From: Halorubrum halodurans
GTDB lineage: Archaea; Halobacteriota; Halobacteria; Halobacteriales; Haloferacaceae
Length of the DNA stretch: 64,000 nt
NCBI RefSeq assembly: GCF_002252985.1
Contig: NZ_NHPJ01000114.1
Coordinates: 1-64,000 of the forward strand
Direction: 5' to 3'
Shown here: one piece after another, positions 7,732-16,893 of the stretch
Numbering within the stretch: the first letter of the stretch is position 1
How the letters are laid out: every line of letters starts with the position of its first letter
Notes under the pieces: model-generated
Databases searched by the model: none
Told to the model about the DNA's origin: nothing
What the model saw: only the letters and a program-made list of their open reading frames with translations
Translations under genes and position numbers: made by a program

Positions 7732-8553
7732 CTAGCGGTTGTTGATGTCCGTGGCCTCCTCTAATCGCTCGACGCGTTCGCGCAGCTCTTCGAGGTTGGG
7801 ATCCTCGGCACGCGCATCCTGTAGCGGACGGACGTCGGTGAGCGCTTCGTCGACACGGTCGTCTTCAGCTTCGCCGCCGAGGTAAAGGTCGCGCCGATCT
7901 TGGTGGAGACTCCGGAGCGTCGACTCGGCGATGCCGGTGTCGCCGGTGACAGTCGCGAACGACTCACCGCGGTCGACACGGGTGAGGGCCTCCCGGACGT
8001 GTAGGAACTCGGCCGGATCAACACGGAGGTAACCATCCTCGACAACGAACCCCGCAGGCGGTCTCCCAGTCCACTTTCCGGCAGACTGTGCAGCGCGGAC
8101 GCCAGATCGTATCCGCTGGAGTTTTTGCTGGTGTTCTATCTGGGCGAGGTCGCCCATCAACCGAGCAACCATGCTGTATATCGTTTGCTGGAGCTCGCCA
8201 TCGTCGACGTGAATTTTCAGGCCAACGTCGAGGGCCTCGACGCCAGTGTCGTGTTCCAAGCAGTGTTGGATGAACTCGTGAATCTCAGTCGGACCGAGCC
8301 GAGAAAGTCGGCTGATTTCGTGAACGACCACGAGGTCGAACTGTCCCGTCTCGACATCGTCGAGGAGTCGGTTGTACACCTCGCGAGTGTCGGTGTCGGC
8401 GGCGCCGGAGACGATTTCGGGATACTCTTCGATGTCTTTGACATCGAGACGCTCCAGATGTTCGTGGGCTTCGTCGAGTTGCCGAGAGACATCCTGGTCC
8501 GATGTCGAAACTCGGGCGTAGATTGCTGCGTCTGAGGGTCCGTTTTCGCTCAC
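7732..8553 (-). CDS. Serine recombinase (resolvase family)
   Basis: A 273-residue protein with a complete serine-recombinase catalytic domain: AIYARVSTSDQD at residues 10-21 (catalytic Ser in YARVST), DLVVVHEISRLSR near 73-86, and LMGDLAQIEHQQKLQRIRSG, the start of the long E helix. A helix-turn-helix follows (ATVTGDTGIAESTLRSL), and the last 35 residues are a predicted coiled coil (LEELRERVERLEEAT). Such enzymes cut and rejoin DNA through a 5'-phosphoserine bond. It lacks the large C-terminal part of integrases, so resolution of dimers or inversion is likely; no crossover site was found. Confidence 0.9.
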   Translation of the reverse strand: MSENGPSDAAIYARVSTSDQDVSRQLDEAHEHLERLDVKDIEEYPEIVSGAADTDTREVYNRLLDDVETGQFDLVVVHEISRLSRLGPTEIHEFIQHCLEHDTGVEALDVGLKIHVDDGELQQTIYSMVARLMGDLAQIEHQQKLQRIRSGVRAAQSAGKWTGRPPAGFVVEDGYLRVDPAEFLHVREALTRVDRGESFATVTGDTGIAESTLRSLHQDRRDLYLGGEAEDDRVDEALTDVRPLQDARAEDPNLEELRERVERLEEATDINNR

Positions 8554-8960
8554 GTTTTCGAGGACATGCTATTGATTTAAACAAGTGGGGGTTACTGCGG
8601 TTTTGTGTATAGCACTACCTTCTCGATGAATCTTGAGATCAGCTGTCCAGTACAGAGGGATAGTGAAACAGCGGTATGTATTCAGGATTTGGTAGGTCGA
8701 TCAGTGTAAGATACAGAGGGTGAGGCAAGTATTTCCCCCAATTATTTCACGTTTCTACTGATGAATCAGCAGCTCGGTACTTCAACCTTACATACCGCTC
8801 CGCATACTTCTGGGGGTTAGGTAGCAAATATCTTTGTTCTAGGACTGTTTGATAGTAAATAAGCTATGTACCAGTATTCCGGCTTGGGCCAGCAGCAGAA
8901 CTGGTGGCGAGTTCGAATCGGCACCGAGAGGACCAATTGCTGTATCTGTGTGGTCGAATA
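8554..8960. other. Intergenic region between divergent genes
   Basis: About 400 bp separate the recombinase gene from the sensor-regulator on the opposite strand. It must carry both promoters. No gene, repeat or RNA is evident. Confidence 0.5.
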
Positions 8961-11843
8961 ATGATCGCTTCTTCCCCAGTCATCGATTCGTCGACGGTGT
9001 TGCTCGTCGGAACAGACGACTGGCTCACGCGATTCGCCACGACGCTCGAGACACGGACTAACGCGACTGTACATACAGTCGAGGGCAAAACGGAGGCACT
9101 TGACATCGTGGAAAAGGGGACCGCTGACTGTCTCATTAGTGAGTACGCACTCAAAGAGATGACCGGACTCGATCTCCTTAGAGAGATCCGCGAGGAAACG
9201 ACTGCGCTACCAGTACTACTAGGTACTACTGCCGGGAACGAGGCCATTGCCAGCGAGGCGATCGGAGCCGGTGTCACCGATTACATCGCACTCGTGGAAC
9301 CAGTTGAGGAGATGGCCGACGAACTCATCGAGCGAACTGAGTGTGCCCTCCGATCTGCTCAGCGGTCGGCCACACAACTGGAGCGAGCCAGACAGTTTGA
9401 CGCGATATTTAACGATTTGCGGACCGCAACGTGGGTGCTTGACCAGGATGGTATACTCACCCGTGTGAACGAAACCGCACGCGAGATGATCGATACAGAC
9501 GTTGAATCGGTCGTTGGCGAGCCCTTCGAGACACTTCCGTGGTGGTCACAGACCGATACAACGAACACAGATATCCAACAGATCGTGGAGGACGCACTAG
9601 GTAACAAATTTGGCAACGCGGTCGTCACACAGCCGCCACATATCGAGGACCCGCGCGTGATCGATCTCTCTGTGCGCCCAGTCGAGAACGAACGTGGCGA
9701 AGTCGTTTCAATTGTCGTTGAAGGCGTCGACATCACCGAGCGTGTCAACCTCGAACGTAACCTCCGTCGGTCAGAGGAACTCCACCGTGTCACGCTGAAC
9801 AACATGACCGACACGGTTCTCATCACGAACGAAGACGGCGGGTACACCTACGTCTGTCCCAACGTCCACTTCATCTTCGGCTACACGGCCGATGAGATTC
9901 ACGAGCAAGGAACGATCGACGACCTCCTGGGTGAGGATCTCTTCGACCGTGCCGAACTCGCGAAAGACGGTGTTCTCAAGAACATCGAAACCACGGCCAC
10001 GGACAAGGCTGGTCGCGAACACACGCTCTTGGTCAACGTTCGCGAAGTCTCAATTCAGGACGGAAGCCTCCTCTTCAGCTGTCGGGATATCACGAAACGC
10101 AAGCAGCGTGAGGAAGCACTCGCAACGCTCCATGAGACCGCCCGGGATTTCCTCTACGCCGAGACTCACCAAGAGATTGCCCAGCATATCGTCGACGATA
10201 GTCCTGGTGTACTAAACCTGAATGCGAGTGCGGTCTATCTCTTTGATGCCGATACCAACAATCTCCGACCCGCAGCGCACTCGGCCACAATGGAAAAACT
10301 CAACGGGCCGCTCCCCACTGTTCATGCCGACGGAGAAACGCTTCCAAGTTACAGTTTTGTCGAGGACGAAGCATTGTTTTTCGACGATGTACACGAGACT
10401 GACCGACTCGAAAACCGGGCGACTGACCTTCGCAGTACAGCCTACATTCCACTTGGTGATCACGGGGTATTCATCGCTGGTTCAGACCACGTTGGCGTCT
10501 TCGACGACGTAACCCGGGAACTGGCCGATCTACTCGCCGCAACCGCTGAGGCAGCCCTCGACCGCATTACACGAGAGTCCCGACTCCGTGAACAGGATCG
10601 CACACTCCAGCAGCAAAACGAACAGCTCACCGCTCTGAACCGCATCAACGAGACGATTCGTGAGATCGATCAAGCAGTCGTACAAGCCGAAACACGGGAT
10701 GAGATCGATCATACCGTCTGTGAACTGTTGACTGCCGATGACCGGTTCAGATTCGCCTGGATAGGTACGGTTGACCCGACGACCGACACTATCGAGCCAC
10801 GGGCCTGGGCTGGCTCCGAACAGGGATATCTGGATAGTCAGTCATTTGCCGTCGACATAGAAAATACAGAGCCAGCTGGACAAACCGCGGCCACTGGCGA
10901 CGTAACCATGGTGTCGAACGTCGCTGCCGAGCTCCGTGATGAACTATGGCGTAAAGACGCGCTCGCTCGCGACTACCTATCTGTATTGAGCATTCCCCTC
11001 GTGTACAACGACCTTACGCACGGCGTCCTGACGGTCTACGCGCCGACCCAAGATGCGTTCGGCGACACGACGAAAGCCGTCCTGACCGAACTCGGCGAAA
11101 CAATTGCGTCTGCTCTCAGTGCGATTGAGCGGAAAAATGCGCTACTTACGACATCGATGACGCGTGTCGAGTTCACCATCGATGATCCGGTATTCATCCT
11201 CTCACGACTTGCGAAGGACGCTGGGTGTACTCTCTCATACCAAGGAGGAGTCCAGCAATCTAGAGAGGGGAGTTATGTGTTCGTCACCGTTGAAGACGCA
11301 TCGCTGGAAGACGTCGTAGAAGCCGCCTCGCAGTTGGTTGCTATCGGTGATGTTCAGACAATCAGCACCGAGGATGAAGGCGGCGTTCTACGACTCCGGC
11401 TTACACAGCCGTTTCTCGCCTTAGAACTGGCCGATCATGGCGCCGTATTTCGTGAAGCGACGGCTGATCCGATCACGACGACACTCGTCATCGATATCCC
11501 GGACAGTATCGACGTCCGAACGATCACGCAACTCGTTCGCCAGACGTTTTCCACTGTCGAACTCCGTTCCAAACAGACACTCGACCAGACCGCTGCACAC
11601 GATCTCTATTCGAAGTTCCTCGACAAGCTAACCGAGCGACAACTCGAGGTGATCCAAACCGCATACTACAGTGGGTATTTCGAATCGCCACGCGAGAGCA
11701 CCGGAGAAGACGTTGCAGCGACGTTAGGAATTTCTCCGCCCGCATTCTATACACACGCTCGGACCGTCCAGCGCAAACTGTTTGCGACGATCTTTGAAGA
11801 GAACAACCTCCCTATTGCTGCTTCTGTTAAGACGGTTGAATAA
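8961..11843 (+). CDS. Large receiver-PAS-GAF-HTH_10 sensor regulator (Bat family)
   Basis: A 960-residue cytoplasmic sensor-regulator. Domain order: receiver (about 10-135), PAS (150-265), PAS (275-395, ending SLLFSCRDITKRKQ), GAF (400-545), coiled linker, GAF (575-720), a bacterio-opsin-activator domain and a C-terminal HTH_10 (LTERQLEVIQTAYYSGYFES at about 895, with the recognition helix in VAATLGISPPAFYTHA). Proteins of this type sense light, redox or small ligands and activate transcription. The ATG at 8961 is preferred because the receiver begins just after it; the GTG at 8904 adds unrelated residues. The phosphorylated Asp of the receiver is replaced by Glu61 (CLISEYALKEM). The downstream zinc protein and glutamate dehydrogenase are plausible targets. 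Confidence 0.88.
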   Translation: MIASSPVIDSSTVLLVGTDDWLTRFATTLETRTNATVHTVEGKTEALDIVEKGTADCLISEYALKEMTGLDLLREIREETTALPVLLGTTAGNEAIASEAIGAGVTDYIALVEPVEEMADELIERTECALRSAQRSATQLERARQFDAIFNDLRTATWVLDQDGILTRVNETAREMIDTDVESVVGEPFETLPWWSQTDTTNTDIQQIVEDALGNKFGNAVVTQPPHIEDPRVIDLSVRPVENERGEVVSIVVEGVDITERVNLERNLRRSEELHRVTLNNMTDTVLITNEDGGYTYVCPNVHFIFGYTADEIHEQGTIDDLLGEDLFDRAELAKDGVLKNIETTATDKAGREHTLLVNVREVSIQDGSLLFSCRDITKRKQREEALATLHETARDFLYAETHQEIAQHIVDDSPGVLNLNASAVYLFDADTNNLRPAAHSATMEKLNGPLPTVHADGETLPSYSFVEDEALFFDDVHETDRLENRATDLRSTAYIPLGDHGVFIAGSDHVGVFDDVTRELADLLAATAEAALDRITRESRLREQDRTLQQQNEQLTALNRINETIREIDQAVVQAETRDEIDHTVCELLTADDRFRFAWIGTVDPTTDTIEPRAWAGSEQGYLDSQSFAVDIENTEPAGQTAATGDVTMVSNVAAELRDELWRKDALARDYLSVLSIPLVYNDLTHGVLTVYAPTQDAFGDTTKAVLTELGETIASALSAIERKNALLTTSMTRVEFTIDDPVFILSRLAKDAGCTLSYQGGVQQSREGSYVFVTVEDASLEDVVEAASQLVAIGDVQTISTEDEGGVLRLRLTQPFLALELADHGAVFREATADPITTTLVIDIPDSIDVRTITQLVRQTFSTVELRSKQTLDQTAAHDLYSKFLDKLTERQLEVIQTAYYSGYFESPRESTGEDVAATLGISPPAFYTHARTVQRKLFATIFEENNLPIAASVKTVE

Positions 11844-11956
11844 CAAACTATGAATCATTGAGATGGTTTGTTAATCAACATCCCAATATTCCCTTATACA
11901 CTTATTATCCGTATGTAGAGTGCCCTGGTCTGTGTGCTGGCACTCGTGAACTCACT

Positions 11957-12100
11957 ATGAAAGATATCGACCCTGAAACAGACGAAGAAACCATATACGA
12001 GTGCTTCGAGTGTGGAAAAATCATCATCGCAGAGACCAGCCCCGGCCAGTGTCCCGACTGTAGTGGATCGATGCGAAACCGTCAAATGCCGCTCGAATGA
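11957..12100 (+). CDS. Small rubrerythrin-like zinc-ribbon protein
   Basis: A 47-residue protein starting at ATG 11957 with two Cys pairs, YECFECGK and GQCPDCSG, that form one zinc ribbon. Haloarchaea have many of these small rubrerythrin-like proteins. Its stop overlaps the ATG of glutamate dehydrogenase by 4 bp (ATGA), so the two are translated as a unit. The longer in-frame version from 11858 has no similar features. Confidence 0.8.
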   Translation: MKDIDPETDEETIYECFECGKIIIAETSPGQCPDCSGSMRNRQMPLE

Positions 12101-13404
12101 CTATGGCCTCCAAAGCCGATACTACCCGCGACGAGTCAGGCGACGAGGCGGAATCATCGATCGAGTCGGAATCTGCGCTCGAAACGGCCCGTCGCCAGCT
12201 GTACCAAGCTGCCGATCACCTCGACATTGATCCGAACGTCGTTGAGCGTCTCAAACATCCGAAAAAGGTTCACGAGGTGACGATCCCCATCGAGCGGGAC
12301 GACGGAACTGTCGAAGTGTTCACGGGGTATCGAGCCCAACATGACAGCGTCAGAGGTCCGTACAAGGGTGGGCTTCGGTACCACCCGCACGTCACCCGAG
12401 ACGAGTGTGTCGGACTCGGTATGTGGATGACTTGGAAGTGTGCCGTTATGGACCTGCCCTTCGGCGGGGCCAAAGGCGGCATCGCTGTCAATCCAAAGGA
12501 CCTGAGTTCGGACGAAAAGGAGCGGCTCACTCGTCGGTTCGCGCAGGAACTTCGTGACGCCATCGGCCCCAATCAGGATATTCCCGCGCCTGATATGGGA
12601 ACGGATCCACAAACTATGGCGTGGTTGATGGACGCGTACTCGATGCAGGAAGGTGAGACAACACCGGGTGTTGTCACCGGCAAACCGCCGATCGTTGGCG
12701 GCAGTAAAGGGCGTGAAGAAGCCCCTGGTCGAAGTGTCGCGATCATTACGCAGTTAGTCTGCGAGTACTACGACCGGGAACTCACAGACACAACTGTCGC
12801 AGTCCAGGGCTACGGGAGCGTCGGGGCGAATGCCGCACGATTGCTCGACGAGTGGGGCGCGACCGTCGTCGCGATCAGCGACGTGAACGGGGCGATGTAC
12901 GATCCTGAGGGGATCGATACAGCTTCTGTCCCGTCGCACGATGAGGAACCGGAAGCCGTCACCACGTATGCGGACACCGTAATCTCGAACGACGAATTGC
13001 TCACACTCGACGTCGACGTACTCATTCCAGCGGCACTGGGGAATGTGATCACCGAAGAGAATGCGGAGGCGATCGCTACAGACATCGTCGTCGAAGGCGC
13101 TAATGGCCCGACGACCTCGACGGCCGATTCGATCCTCGCAGAGCGAGATATCGCGGTGATTCCCGATATTCTCGCCAATGCGGGCGGCGTTACGGTGAGC
13201 TATTTCGAGTGGCTCCAGGACATTAATCGACGGTCTTGGTCGCTCGAACGGGTGAACGACGAACTGGAAACGGAGATGCAGGCCGCTTGGCAGGCCGTCC
13301 AGACAGAGTTCGAACACCGAGACGTCACCTGGCGAGATGCAGCCTACATCGTGGCACTCACACGTATTGCTGAGGCCCACGAGGCGCGAGGCCTCTGGCC
13401 CTAA
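12097..13404 (+). CDS. gdhB: Glutamate dehydrogenase (Glu/Leu/Phe/Val dehydrogenase family)
   Basis: A 435-residue enzyme of normal length. N-terminal dimerisation part with [10 protein letters not shown] and the catalytic-Lys motif [13 protein letters not shown] (about residues 123-135); C-terminal Rossmann domain with [16 protein letters not shown] near 230 and [19 protein letters not shown] near 355. It interconverts glutamate and 2-oxoglutarate plus ammonium using NAD(P). Coenzyme choice cannot be read safely. The first 30 residues are an acidic haloarchaeal extension. It forms an operon with the small zinc protein and lies behind the large sensor-regulator. Confidence 0.95.
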   Translation: MTMASKADTTRDESGDEAESSIESESALETARRQLYQAADHLDIDPNVVERLKHPKKVHEVTIPIERDDGTVEVFTGYRAQHDSVRGPYKGGLRYHPHVTRDECVGLGMWMTWKCAVMDLPFGGAKGGIAVNPKDLSSDEKERLTRRFAQELRDAIGPNQDIPAPDMGTDPQTMAWLMDAYSMQEGETTPGVVTGKPPIVGGSKGREEAPGRSVAIITQLVCEYYDRELTDTTVAVQGYGSVGANAARLLDEWGATVVAISDVNGAMYDPEGIDTASVPSHDEEPEAVTTYADTVISNDELLTLDVDVLIPAALGNVITEENAEAIATDIVVEGANGPTTSTADSILAERDIAVIPDILANAGGVTVSYFEWLQDINRRSWSLERVNDELETEMQAAWQAVQTEFEHRDVTWRDAAYIVALTRIAEAHEARGLWP

Positions 13405-13809
13405 TTCAATTCAAATATGACTGACACAGACAGTCAGTGCTGTATGAGACCTCTATACTGACCGATTCTCCCAGCTACAATTGGTTGAATCTTCGTGACC
13501 GATATGCGCCCTACATCTTGCACGCCAACCCATCACAATATCACTAGGCCAACAGCTGTTTCACCAGATGAAATAGTAGGTTCTCAACAACTCGATGAGT
13601 GGGCCTGATAGCCGCTGACTTTGGAGCGATAACCGCGTCGGTCGTCGGCGTATATTACTGAACTCGTGTTGGACGATCGGTAGTAGTGCCGGATTTCGGG
13701 CTTGCGGCCCCTATCACGACATGTAGTCCGCCCAAACACGTGAATCCCCACAATCAGTTGAGTCGCTATCTCATATCGAGACGATCCGTGTCACGCTCCG
13801 TCGCTTTCG
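13405..13809. other. Intergenic stretch between convergent genes
   Basis: About 400 bp between glutamate dehydrogenase and the UDG-like gene. I see no gene or repeat. Confidence 0.5.
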
Positions 13810-14622
13810 CTACTGGCGTTCGAGAAGTTCAAGCGCCTCGCTAAGTCGTGAGATGTACTCGTCAGGTGGGAACCGCCACCAGACCTGTCCACTCATGTGA
13901 GCCAGCGGGAGGACGTGAGTATTGACTGGTTCGGAGATTCGGTGGAGTGTCCCATGGATGGACATAATGCTCTCCGGGTCGGCGTCGGTATCCACGACGG
14001 GTTCGGGTGTAGTCGAGCGTTGGAGTGCCGGCCACGCGTTTCCGCCGAAGGTGATCACAAGCTCCGGATTCAACGCTCGGAGTTCCCGTTCAAGGAGGTG
14101 TTGATACGAGGCGCGCTCGTCGGCAACTCCGAAACCGTCGACGCGGTACTTCACGACGTCGCCGAGGTAGAAGTCTCGATAGAACTGCCCGGAGTCGACG
14201 TACTGGTGCCAGCCGTTTGGGAGCGAAATAAGATCATGACGGGCGAGCGTCTCGAAAAAACGCTCCGAGAAGTCGGCGTTTCGACCGGTCAGCCAGCTCT
14301 TGGCAAACTCGCGGTAGACGCCGATCTGATCGCGAGCCGAACATTCGCCGGCGAGTGGATTCTGCGGACGCAGTTCCGACAGGTGACGTTCATGGAGGTT
14401 CCCTGGATCCTGAACGAGGAGGACGATGTCCGGATCGTCAGTCTCCCAGTCGTAGTAGTACGTGTATGAGAGCCGCCGGCTGACCTCCTCTCGGATAGGG
14501 AACCCAGCGTCCGAAAGGACCGTCTCGACGCTTCCGATCGCCGTCTCCTGTAGCTCTTGAAGCGTTGGCTCTGTCGGCTTGTCGATCTCCGAGAGGAGCT
14601 TGCGAGCGGTCGTTTCGTCCAT
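13810..14622 (-). CDS. Uracil-DNA-glycosylase-like protein (copy 1)
   Basis: A 270-residue protein with the fold markers of the uracil-DNA-glycosylase superfamily: DIVLLVQDPGN near residue 65 (equivalent to the GxxPGxxE water-activating loop), ELRALNPELVITFGGNAWPAL near 185, and VLPLAHMSGQVWW near 240 in place of the HPS leucine-loop motif. Because both motifs differ from classic enzymes, base excision of uracil is not certain. A related but divergent protein is encoded at 15808-16623. Confidence 0.75.
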   Translation of the reverse strand: MDETTARKLLSEIDKPTEPTLQELQETAIGSVETVLSDAGFPIREEVSRRLSYTYYYDWETDDPDIVLLVQDPGNLHERHLSELRPQNPLAGECSARDQIGVYREFAKSWLTGRNADFSERFFETLARHDLISLPNGWHQYVDSGQFYRDFYLGDVVKYRVDGFGVADERASYQHLLERELRALNPELVITFGGNAWPALQRSTTPEPVVDTDADPESIMSIHGTLHRISEPVNTHVLPLAHMSGQVWWRFPPDEYISRLSEALELLERQ

Positions 14623-14820
14623 CGTCTCTGTGTGGTATCTAGCGGGCTAATTGATAGTTCGGGTTGTCCAATTAGAATAAATCTGGCTCCGTTGAAATCC
14701 TTAAGAACTGATGAGTTCAGCGTGCGAGATACAGAAGAGAGATTCAGTACCTCCCTTACGTTCTGAGGCGATGTATTCACCTCAACAAGTGTTAATTACC
14801 ATTCATACCAACAAGCAGGT

Positions 14821-15150
14821 ATGGATTACGTAAGTGGAGATGATGTTACAGATAATACGCACCTTGCAGAGGCGATAGATATGACACGTGAAGGGAGCGC
14901 TCAACCCGGATCGACCGGCTACGATGAGCCGGATAGTGCGGGTCAAGGAGTGACGCTCCGCGATTCGTGTTTTTACGTTGCGATTGAGGAACTGGAAAAG
15001 ATTCAGTCCGCACCAGAAGAGAGTCAACAAGAGATCGACCGTGTGTTGCGAATGCTCCGAGAAGCACAGCATGCCGATAATGAACGCCGCGCCCAGGTTA
15101 TGGCAGAGGCGCACAAAATCCTACAGGATGTGTGGGTACCTCCGGCGTAG
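14821..15150 (+). CDS. Hypothetical acidic protein
   Basis: A 109-residue protein. The first 40 residues are disordered and acidic; residues 45-105 are helical (FYVAIEELEKIQSAPEE, then VLRMLREAQHADNERR), possibly a short coiled coil. No family recognised. A single-gene unit, followed by a truncated gene in the same direction. Confidence 0.5.
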   Translation: MDYVSGDDVTDNTHLAEAIDMTREGSAQPGSTGYDEPDSAGQGVTLRDSCFYVAIEELEKIQSAPEESQQEIDRVLRMLREAQHADNERRAQVMAEAHKILQDVWVPPA

Positions 15151-15222
15151 AGGTATACGGCACTGATATGCGACTGATTCGCGCTCTGTATTCAGCACGT
15201 CTCCAAGAACAGATCACCTACT

Positions 15223-15717
15223 GAGGATTTCAACAGAGCCGCCTACAACAAACAGAGCGAGAAGTACGTCTTCCCCCACGGCGCGTACCAGGAGTTCGCC
15301 GAAGTGGTCAACATGCTTCTCCAAAACGTCAGTTGCGAGGATCTCATCACCGAGTCAGCGTCGAGCGAGTCCGACGACGTCGACGACTACACTGGTACGA
15401 CGCTCTCGGCGATCAAGATCCTCGGTGAGGCGCGCGATGTTGACAGCTGGGGGGACGCGCTGACGGCGGCCGTCGTCGCGCTCCTTCGTAATGTAGAGGA
15501 TCCCGAGCGTATCACCGACATCGACGGCCGGACGCGGAGTTACTTCGTGGAAGAGGAGCGACAGTCCGAGGTTGTCGCGCCCCACAAGATACCGGACACC
15601 GATCTATACCTCGAAGCCAACTTTTCCGCAAATACGGTTGTTCGGGTCATTGAACGGGTTCCGGACACATACGAGTACGACAGGGCCGAACTGGGGATAT
15701 TTACTGAAGAGAGCTGA
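15223..15717 (+). pseudogene. 5'-truncated gene of unknown family
   Basis: The frame is protein-like from about 15226 (DFNRAAYNKQSEKYVFPHGA) but there is no start codon until GTG 15304 or ATG 15313, and a stop lies at 15175. The C-terminal part reads like an ordinary acidic haloarchaeal protein ending FTEES. Probably a gene that lost its 5' end; translation from 15304 would give 137 residues. Family unknown. Confidence 0.45.
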
Positions 15718-15807
15718 CTGGGTTGTCGGCTACGTGAGTGTCCCCAGACTGATCCTTTCTTGAAATTAAGCCTACATATTCATTATGATAGGCTAATATC
15801 AACTCGC

Positions 15808-16623
15808 ATGGGATCAAGTGAAGCGACACTTGAATTTTGTAACCGGCTCTGGGACAATTGGGCACCAAGAGACGGAGATAATCAGTGTGAAGACTGTCCA
15901 GCACACTGGTCAAATCGATCTGACTTTCCGGGAGATCGCGACACGCGACAAAGCTCTCACGGTCACCGCCCTTGGTACGGCGATGGAGATCTTGACGACG
16001 TTGAGATTGTGATTCTTGGTCATGAACCCGGTAGAGGTAGTATCGGGGACGAAGGGGACAACGAAACGAACCATACAAAAAACTCATTCGAGGATGTTCG
16101 GAATCCCAAGATAAGCGAAGTCCCAGATAACGCGGGAAGCCTATCTCTGACCAAGCCTCTGTTCGAGCGAATTGATTCCGAGTTATCGGCTTACTGGACT
16201 CAAGCTAAGAAATGTAATGAACTGGTACAGAATAACAGTTCAGCAGAGAGACAGTGTGCGGGAATAGGAGATAACCACGAGGGGTATCTTGCTGATGAAC
16301 TCTCTGCGGTAAATCCGGGTTACGTAGTTGGACTTGGAGCAGATGTCTATCGTATCTTCTCCGATGTATTTGATATCGACTCACTAGGAGGCGAATTTAA
16401 TAGACCGATCGCGACAGGTAACTCAGAATCCGGCCTTAGAGTGCTCGATGTTGACGGCTACAGTTTCAAATACATCCCAACTGCACACCCGTCTCGGGGC
16501 GTCCGGCCAGAAACGAAGGAAGAAATCGATCTGAGTGGCCTGAGTGGAAAGAACGATTCCGAGCGCTATTACAAATTATTCGCGGATGACCTAGTTTCTC
16601 AAATACAGAGTGGTGAAATCTGA
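15808..16623 (+). CDS. Uracil-DNA-glycosylase-like protein (copy 2)
   Basis: A 271-residue protein from ATG 15808. VEIVILGHEPGRGS near residue 73 matches the GxxPGxxE loop, LADELSAVNPGYVVGLGADV near 170 the central strand, and IPTAHPSRGV near 230 the HPS motif. The N-terminus has C-x2-C spacing (CEDCPAHW), a possible metal site. It resembles copy 1 in fold only. The AT-rich codon use compared with glutamate dehydrogenase suggests horizontal origin. Two such proteins next to a defence cassette may be anti-mobile-element effectors, but that is inference. Confidence 0.65.
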   Translation: MGSSEATLEFCNRLWDNWAPRDGDNQCEDCPAHWSNRSDFPGDRDTRQSSHGHRPWYGDGDLDDVEIVILGHEPGRGSIGDEGDNETNHTKNSFEDVRNPKISEVPDNAGSLSLTKPLFERIDSELSAYWTQAKKCNELVQNNSSAERQCAGIGDNHEGYLADELSAVNPGYVVGLGADVYRIFSDVFDIDSLGGEFNRPIATGNSESGLRVLDVDGYSFKYIPTAHPSRGVRPETKEEIDLSGLSGKNDSERYYKLFADDLVSQIQSGEI

Positions 16624-16716
16624 TCCGGACTAACAGCCGGTCGGGCCGCACCATCGCGACCGAGGTCAACGATCCGGACACGTCAGTCGTTGTAGAGTCC
16701 GGATGGGAGTAGTGAG

Positions 16717-16854
16717 GTGACAGTCGCGTTCTTTACTGACTTCGAAGAAATTGACGTGCTTCCCATGGGACTAGCGGACTACTGTGCGGATAACGGCATA
16801 AAGTGCTACACGTACGAACACCCGGAAATTGAGTTCTCCGTAGAAGAGAACTGA
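16717..16854 (+). CDS. Possible 45-residue small protein
   Basis: GTG-started frame (MTVAFFTDFEEIDVLP ... ending FSVEEN) with acidic composition and two Cys residues (DYCADNGIKCY). A second short protein-like frame ending VVVESGWE precedes it. These may be leftovers of lost genes. Weak support. Confidence 0.3.
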   Translation: MTVAFFTDFEEIDVLPMGLADYCADNGIKCYTYEHPEIEFSVEEN

Positions 16855-16893
16855 GCCCGCCGACGCCGGCGACGGCCAGATTGCTATCTCTTC

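Noticed and set aside
12754-13380. 208-residue frame antisense to glutamate dehydrogenase
   Set aside because: The enzyme on the + strand has all family motifs; the antisense frame has no recognisable feature.
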